Assembly (NCBI GenBank): GCA_016789225.1
Contig: JAEURI010000154.1
Span: 1 to 37,884 of the forward strand
Direction: 5' to 3'
Source: Anaerolineales bacterium
GTDB lineage: Bacteria > Chloroflexota > Anaerolineae > Anaerolineales > Villigracilaceae
Length of the DNA: 37,884 nucleotides
Made by a program: the position numbers and the translations under genes
Shown: positions 33,867-37,884 of the stretch, one piece after another
How positions within the stretch are numbered: position 1 is the stretch's first letter
How the letters are laid out: each line of letters starts with the position of its first letter
The notes under the pieces: generated by a model
Databases searched by the model: none
What the model was told of the DNA's origin: nothing
Seen by the model: only the letters and a program-made list of their open reading frames with translations

Positions 33867-34883
33867 ATGATCCATTTTGTGATTGTGGGGCTTCTGGTCG
33901 TTGTCATGACCGTCCTCACATACTTCGGCCTCGATGCCGCCGGGCTTGCAGACCAAATGCATCCCGTTGCAGCCAGTGCGCAATCTGCCTCTATTGACCA
34001 GTTGTGGCATTGGGAGGTGATGGTTGTTTCCTTCCTGTTTTCCCTCATCGTTGCGCCGATCATCTACAGCCTGATCGTCTTCCGTCAGAAGAAAGGGGAG
34101 ATGAAGGACGGCGAGCATATGGAAGGCAATACCAATCTTGAGATCGGGTGGACGGTTGGCCCGCTTATCATTGTCGTTGTCTTTGCCTACCTTGGTGCAT
34201 ATTCCCTGGGAGAGGTTCGCCGGGTGGACCCCGAAGCTCTGGTGATCAATGTTAAGGCCCGGCAGTTTACCTGGACATTTGAATATCCCGAGTATGGGAT
34301 CGTCAGCGAAGAATTGCACCTTCCTGTAGATAAGCAGGTTGTTCTCAAGATGGAATCGGCGGATGTCATCCACTCCTTCTGGGTTCCCGAATTTCGCCTC
34401 AAACAAGACATTGTGCCTGGTCGTGTGACCGAATATCGCGTCACGCCGACGCTTGAAGGCAATTACAAAGTGCGTTGCACCGAGTTGTGCGGTATGTCAC
34501 ATTACAGCATGGAGGGCCCCATCGTTGTATCCAGCCAGGCGGATTATGATGCCTGGATCATGGAACAACAGGCCCTTGCGGCAGCCGCCCAGACCCCTGA
34601 AGGTCAGGGCAAGTTGCTGACTGTGCGGAACGGCTGCATAGGCTGCCACTCTGTGGATGGCACCCCAATGACCGGTCCCACTTGGTTCAACCTGGCAGGC
34701 TCCGAAGTAGCTCTTGCAGACGGCACTACTGTGATTGCGGATGATGCCTTCCTTGCCGAGTCCATCCTTGACCCCAACGCCAAGATCGTGGCAGGCTTCC
34801 AATCTCCTTCTGTTATGCCTCCTTATGCGCTAACGGATGAAGAAATTGCGAATCTCATCGCATACATCAAAACTTTGAAATAA
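33867..34883 (+). CDS. coxB: cytochrome c oxidase subunit II with fused cytochrome c (caa3 type)
   Basis: Electron-entry subunit of a caa3-type haem-copper oxidase, 338 residues. Three hydrophobic segments (about 3-22, 50-72, 93-115) are followed by the CuA domain. The CuA ligands are His169, Cys204, Cys208, His212 and Met215 (CTELCGMSHYSM). A C-terminal class I cytochrome c domain has CIGCH at 257-261 and the likely axial Met317 in VMPPY. The fused cytochrome c explains why no separate cytochrome donor gene is needed here. AGGAG lies upstream; coxA starts 19 bases after the stop. Confidence 0.97.
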   Translation: MIHFVIVGLLVVVMTVLTYFGLDAAGLADQMHPVAASAQSASIDQLWHWEVMVVSFLFSLIVAPIIYSLIVFRQKKGEMKDGEHMEGNTNLEIGWTVGPLIIVVVFAYLGAYSLGEVRRVDPEALVINVKARQFTWTFEYPEYGIVSEELHLPVDKQVVLKMESADVIHSFWVPEFRLKQDIVPGRVTEYRVTPTLEGNYKVRCTELCGMSHYSMEGPIVVSSQADYDAWIMEQQALAAAAQTPEGQGKLLTVRNGCIGCHSVDGTPMTGPTWFNLAGSEVALADGTTVIADDAFLAESILDPNAKIVAGFQSPSVMPPYALTDEEIANLIAYIKTLK

Positions 34884-34902
34884 ATCGAGAAGGATTAACA
34901 CT

Positions 34903-36795
34903 ATGAAGGGATTCTTTTCCAGTGCTCTTGCGCGCGGTTTATTCTGGCAGTTGATCGGCACCCTTGTGGGAGCCGGACTGGTGACAGGTATTCGTGCGTT
35001 GATGGGCTTAACAGCCACAGACACGTTCTTCTTCACAGAACCTGCCTGGGTTCTGGGTGGGTTTTTAGGCGTTCTCTTCTTTCTGGTCGGCTCCGGGGTC
35101 ACCAGCGATTGGATCAAATGGGCGCGTGGCATCGATACCCCGGACCACCATGAAGATCATCATACCGGGTGGGATAAATACGCCAACGTTTCGCTCGACC
35201 ATAAAGTGATCGGCATTCAATATACACTTGTGGCGTTGGCGCTGATCAGCATTGGCGGTTTGTTCGCCCTGATCTTCCGTGCCGAGTTGGCCGCGTCCCA
35301 ACTGCAGTTTCTGACCCTGGATATAAAGCTCTTTGGTCAGAACGGCCCTCAACTTTACAATACCCTGATGTCCCTGCACGGCATGATCATGATCGTTTCG
35401 ATCTTGTTGGGTATCTCCGGCATCATTAACTATGTGGTTCCGCTTCTGCTGGGTGCCCAGGATATGGCTTTCCCGCGCCTGAACGCTTTCTCCTATTGGA
35501 TCGCTGTTCCTGCGGCTGTGCTCCTGCTCATGAGCCTTGTCCTTGGCGGTTTCGACACCGGCTGGACGGGTTATCCGCCCCTCTCTGCTCGTGCTCCTGT
35601 CGGTATGCAGATGTTCTTCCTCGGCGTGTTCACGGCGGGATGGTCCTCCATCCTTGGATCGCTGAATGTACTGGTGACCGTGGTACGAATGCGTTCCAAA
35701 GGCATGACCGCCATGCGTATGCCCATTCTCGTTTGGGCCGCCATTGCAACCTCGCTCATTGCCCTGACCGCCACCCAGTTGATTGGTCTCTCCTTCCAGT
35801 CGGTCATGTTCCAGCGTTTGTTCGGTATGGGTTTCTATGACGCTGCGAAGGGTGGCAATCCCGTGCTCTTCCAGCATCTATTCTGGTTCTATTCACACCC
35901 TGCGGTATATGTATTCATTCTCCCCGGCTTGGGTGTGATCTCCGAACTGTTGCCGGTCTTCGTTCGTAAACCGCTCTTCGGTTACCGTTGGATCGCCATG
36001 TCTTCTCTTGGCATCGCCCTTGTAGGTTTTGTGGTCTGGGCGCATCACATGTTCACCTCCGGTATGAACGAATATTTGCGCGTTCCATTCATGTACAGCA
36101 CCCTGCTTGTGGCGGTGCCAACGGGCGTCAAGTTCTTCTCATGGGTTGCCACGCTTTGGAAGGGCAAGATATCCACGCCCACCCCCATGCTTTTCGTGTT
36201 GGGCGGTATTATCGTCTTCCTGATGGGTGGCCTCTCTGGCCCTCCAAATGCGACTGTGTCTACCGACCTGCACCTGCATGACACCTACTTCATCGTCGGT
36301 CACTTCCACGATACCATCTTCGGTGGATTCGTCTTCCCGTTCTTTGCGGCCATCTACTACTGGTTCCCCAAGGCGACCGGACGCCGCATGAACGAGACGC
36401 TCGGCAAGATCCATTTCTGGCTGATGACCCCCTCGTTCTTTGTGTTGACCTTTGGCATGATGTATGTTGGCTTGCTTGGTATGCGCCGCCGCATCGCGGA
36501 CTATGATCCTGCGCTCGGCATAGACAGTGCTCATCTCGTGTTGACCATTGCTGGTTTCCTCATTGCTCTTTCGGTGCTGATCTTCTTCTATAACTTTTTC
36601 AAAAGCATCAAGAGCGGTGAAAAAGCCGAGGGAAATGTGTGGAACTCGCGCTCGCCCGAGTGGCAGGTTCCCTCTCCCATGCCCGTTCACAACTACGAGC
36701 AGCCCTTTGAAGTGGTGGGTGAGCCCTACGACTATGGTTTGAAAGACGCCGGGTATGTGAAATTCATCGAGCCTGACAAAGGCACACATAAATAA
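34903..36795 (+). CDS. coxA: cytochrome c oxidase subunit I, A2 type
   Basis: Catalytic subunit that reduces oxygen and pumps protons, 630 residues. Low-spin haem ligands are His159 (HGMIM) and His469. The CuB site is His332 with the crosslinking Tyr336 (WFYSHPAVY) plus His381 and His382 (WAHHMF). His467 binds haem a3. The Glu at the end of the D-pathway in A1 oxidases is Ala334, and the preceding Tyr330-Ser331 is the YS motif of A2 oxidases. Two extra membrane helices occupy the first ~95 residues before the conserved DHKVIG. The gene is tightly spaced in coxBAC. Confidence 0.97.
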   Translation: MKGFFSSALARGLFWQLIGTLVGAGLVTGIRALMGLTATDTFFFTEPAWVLGGFLGVLFFLVGSGVTSDWIKWARGIDTPDHHEDHHTGWDKYANVSLDHKVIGIQYTLVALALISIGGLFALIFRAELAASQLQFLTLDIKLFGQNGPQLYNTLMSLHGMIMIVSILLGISGIINYVVPLLLGAQDMAFPRLNAFSYWIAVPAAVLLLMSLVLGGFDTGWTGYPPLSARAPVGMQMFFLGVFTAGWSSILGSLNVLVTVVRMRSKGMTAMRMPILVWAAIATSLIALTATQLIGLSFQSVMFQRLFGMGFYDAAKGGNPVLFQHLFWFYSHPAVYVFILPGLGVISELLPVFVRKPLFGYRWIAMSSLGIALVGFVVWAHHMFTSGMNEYLRVPFMYSTLLVAVPTGVKFFSWVATLWKGKISTPTPMLFVLGGIIVFLMGGLSGPPNATVSTDLHLHDTYFIVGHFHDTIFGGFVFPFFAAIYYWFPKATGRRMNETLGKIHFWLMTPSFFVLTFGMMYVGLLGMRRRIADYDPALGIDSAHLVLTIAGFLIALSVLIFFYNFFKSIKSGEKAEGNVWNSRSPEWQVPSPMPVHNYEQPFEVVGEPYDYGLKDAGYVKFIEPDKGTHK

Positions 36796-36812
36796 AGGCG
36801 AGGAGAAAATTA

Positions 36813-37607
36813 ATGTCTCATTCTCAGGATAAATCCTCCGCCCTTGGTCAGGGTGTTGTGATTTTTGTATATCTGGCTGTATTGACCGTTCTTGAATTTT
36901 TTGTAGCCGTTTCCTTCGAGGCTGTTCCCCTGTTGTTGGTGGTGGCAGTCATCAAAGCCGCGCTTGTGATGTACTATTACATGCACATCTACAAGCTGAA
37001 CCAGGAAGATGGCACCGACGAACATTCTTATGAATACAAGACGGGCAGCAACCGGCTCGGTTTGTGGTTGTTCCTGCTTTCGGATGCCTTCGTCTTCGGC
37101 GGTTTGATGGTGATGCGCGTGAACCTGTTGGGCAATACCCGCCCCGAAGCGTTGAATCAGGTTCTGGGTCTGTTGGTGACCGCCGTACTGCTGGTTTCCT
37201 CCTTTTTCATGAACCGCGGCGAGACCGCCATGGCTCACGGCGATACCAAGTCCTTCATGAATAATACCCTGATCACTTTTGTGTTGGGGTTGGGCTTCTT
37301 CCTCGGCGTGATCTTTGTAGAATGGCCCGAAGCGGCTCACGAAGGGCTGACGGTCTTTTCTGGCACCCCGGCCACGGGTCCGATGGGAGGCGTGTTCTAC
37401 TTCATGACCGGCATGCATGCCTTCCACGTCCTTACCGGCTTGATCTTCCTGGCTGTGGTGTGGAACAATGCCCGCAAAGGCATTTACACGGCTGAGAAAC
37501 ATTGGGGTGTGGAAGCCGCTGCTGTCTACTGGCACTTTGTGGACCTGGTCTGGATCTTCTTCTACCCGGCACTGTATTTGATCGGCACGGCTGTGGCTCT
37601 AAAATAA
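36813..37607 (+). CDS. coxC: cytochrome c oxidase subunit IV-III fusion
   Basis: A 264-residue membrane protein with two family parts. Residues about 13-63 (VIFVYLAVLTVLEFFVAV, KAALVMYYYMHIYKL) match prokaryotic cytochrome oxidase subunit IV, with two helices. Residues about 80-264 match subunit III: KTGSNRLGLWLFLLSDAFVFGG, a FMTGMHAFHVLTG helix and YWHFVDLVWIFFYPALYL. The SE of the usual LASE motif is SD. Subunit III here has five helices, as in many caa3-type enzymes. GGAG lies upstream and coxA ends 17 bases before. The fusion is direct, with no stop or frameshift visible. Confidence 0.93.
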   Translation: MSHSQDKSSALGQGVVIFVYLAVLTVLEFFVAVSFEAVPLLLVVAVIKAALVMYYYMHIYKLNQEDGTDEHSYEYKTGSNRLGLWLFLLSDAFVFGGLMVMRVNLLGNTRPEALNQVLGLLVTAVLLVSSFFMNRGETAMAHGDTKSFMNNTLITFVLGLGFFLGVIFVEWPEAAHEGLTVFSGTPATGPMGGVFYFMTGMHAFHVLTGLIFLAVVWNNARKGIYTAEKHWGVEAAAVYWHFVDLVWIFFYPALYLIGTAVALK

Positions 37608-37614
37608 AATGGTA

Positions 37615-37647
37615 AATCCGCCGCCGTTGAGGCGGCGGATTTTTTTT
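37615..37647 (+). terminator. Rho-independent terminator of the cox operon
   Basis: Perfect 11-bp stem AATCCGCCGCC (37615-37625) / GGCGGCGGATT (37631-37641) with loop GTTGA and a T-run to 37647. It lies eight bases after the coxC stop and before the SCO gene. The SCO gene either reads through it or has its own promoter. Confidence 0.93.
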
Positions 37648-37663
37648 AGTATCGGAGTTTATG

Positions 37664-37884
37664 ATGGATAGAAAATTAATGTGGACGGGATTCGGCATCC
37701 TCCTTATTACTGGTTTTGCCGCCGTAGCATCCTTCTTGCTTGCACAGCCGCCTTCCTATCGTGGTACAAGTTATGGGACTCCCTACCCTTATGCTGCGGA
37801 GATCGAATTGACAAAAGCGGACGGCGGGACATTCCGTTTGAGCGAACAGCGCGGAAAGGTCGTGTTACTCTTTTTTGGATACAC
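37664..37884 (+). CDS. SCO1/SenC copper chaperone (partial, runs off the window)
   Basis: The N-terminal 73 residues of a membrane-anchored thioredoxin-fold protein. A membrane helix (about 7-25) is followed by IELTKADGGTFRLSEQRGKVVLLFFGYT. That is the sequence just before the CxxxC copper-binding motif of SCO proteins, which deliver copper to the CuA centre of subunit II. I prefer the second of two adjacent ATGs (37664) because GGAG lies six bases upstream. The Cys motif is beyond the window end. Its position behind coxBAC fits the role. Confidence 0.85.
   Translation, partial: MDRKLMWTGFGILLITGFAAVASFLLAQPPSYRGTSYGTPYPYAAEIELTKADGGTFRLSEQRGKVVLLFFGY

Noticed and set aside
35065..35877. 270-residue minus-strand frame
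   Set aside because: Antisense to coxA; His/Glu-rich shadow with no ribosome site or promoter.
35896..35910. loss of the D-pathway Glu read as an inactive oxidase
   Set aside because: The YS motif of A2-type oxidases compensates, and all metal ligands are present.
36810..37535. 241-residue minus-strand frame
   Set aside because: Antisense to coxC; same reasoning as for the coxA shadow.

Overview
The window looks like the chromosome of a bacterium of the phylum Chloroflexota, probably class Anaerolineae. The basis is indirect. Surface proteins with NBR1-type Ig domains and Thr/Pro-rich linkers, a Cys-containing SLH-domain M23 peptidase, an Agl23-like (TIGR03663) membrane protein and a class of dispersed palindromes are familiar to me from that group. 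No 16S gene or other decisive marker is present. Gene density is high, operons are short, and Shine-Dalgarno sites are usually AGGAG-like. There is no phage, transposase, CRISPR array or defence island.

Layout. 1-3800: surface lipoprotein (NBR1-Ig), CTP synthase pyrG, Roadblock/LC7 protein, and a membrane-anchored surface protein. 3860-8806: pth, mfd and a tandem-repeat lipoprotein, probably one transcript. 8899-11482: a GT-C-like membrane protein with a downstream zinc-ribbon membrane protein. 11657-15694: SLH/M23 cell-wall peptidase, uvrB behind a GAAC-N4-GTTC SOS box, and a small membrane protein. 15704-18314: three-gene ABC-2 exporter. 18510-20548: bacteriohemerythrin with one iron-ligand His replaced, type 2 IPP isomerase, and acyl carrier protein. 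20659-22747: sucC-sucD. 22873-23108: two adjacent long palindromic repeats. 23105-27983: a 1215-residue Agl23-like membrane protein with a zinc ribbon and NHL propeller, then rlmN. 28352-31115: a second NBR1-Ig surface protein, a HAD-IIA phosphatase and clpP. 31244-33619: trigger factor, tRNA-Leu(UAG) and a Bcp-type peroxiredoxin. 33739-37884: a caa3-type cytochrome oxidase operon (coxB with fused cytochrome c, A2-type coxA, and a subunit IV-III fusion), then a truncated SCO/SenC gene.

How it works together. sucCD (TCA cycle), the caa3 oxidase with its SCO copper chaperone, and a thiol peroxidase point to aerobic or facultatively aerobic respiration. mfd and uvrB belong to nucleotide-excision repair, and uvrB appears to be under LexA-type control. 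tig-clpP, pth and rlmN are protein and ribosome quality-control genes. Many of the remaining genes encode exported or envelope proteins, which fits a cell with an elaborate S-layer or glycosylated surface.

The most distinctive observations are the IV-III oxidase fusion and the terminator-like hairpin in the cox leader, the SOS box at uvrB, the hemerythrin ligand substitution, and the Agl23/zinc-ribbon/propeller fusion. The nested palindromes, one of which supplies a stop codon, and a family of low-complexity word tracts that invade gene ends and loops also stand out. I do not see a complete new multi-gene system. The best candidates for undescribed biology are the surface-protein and GT-C set and the repeat families.
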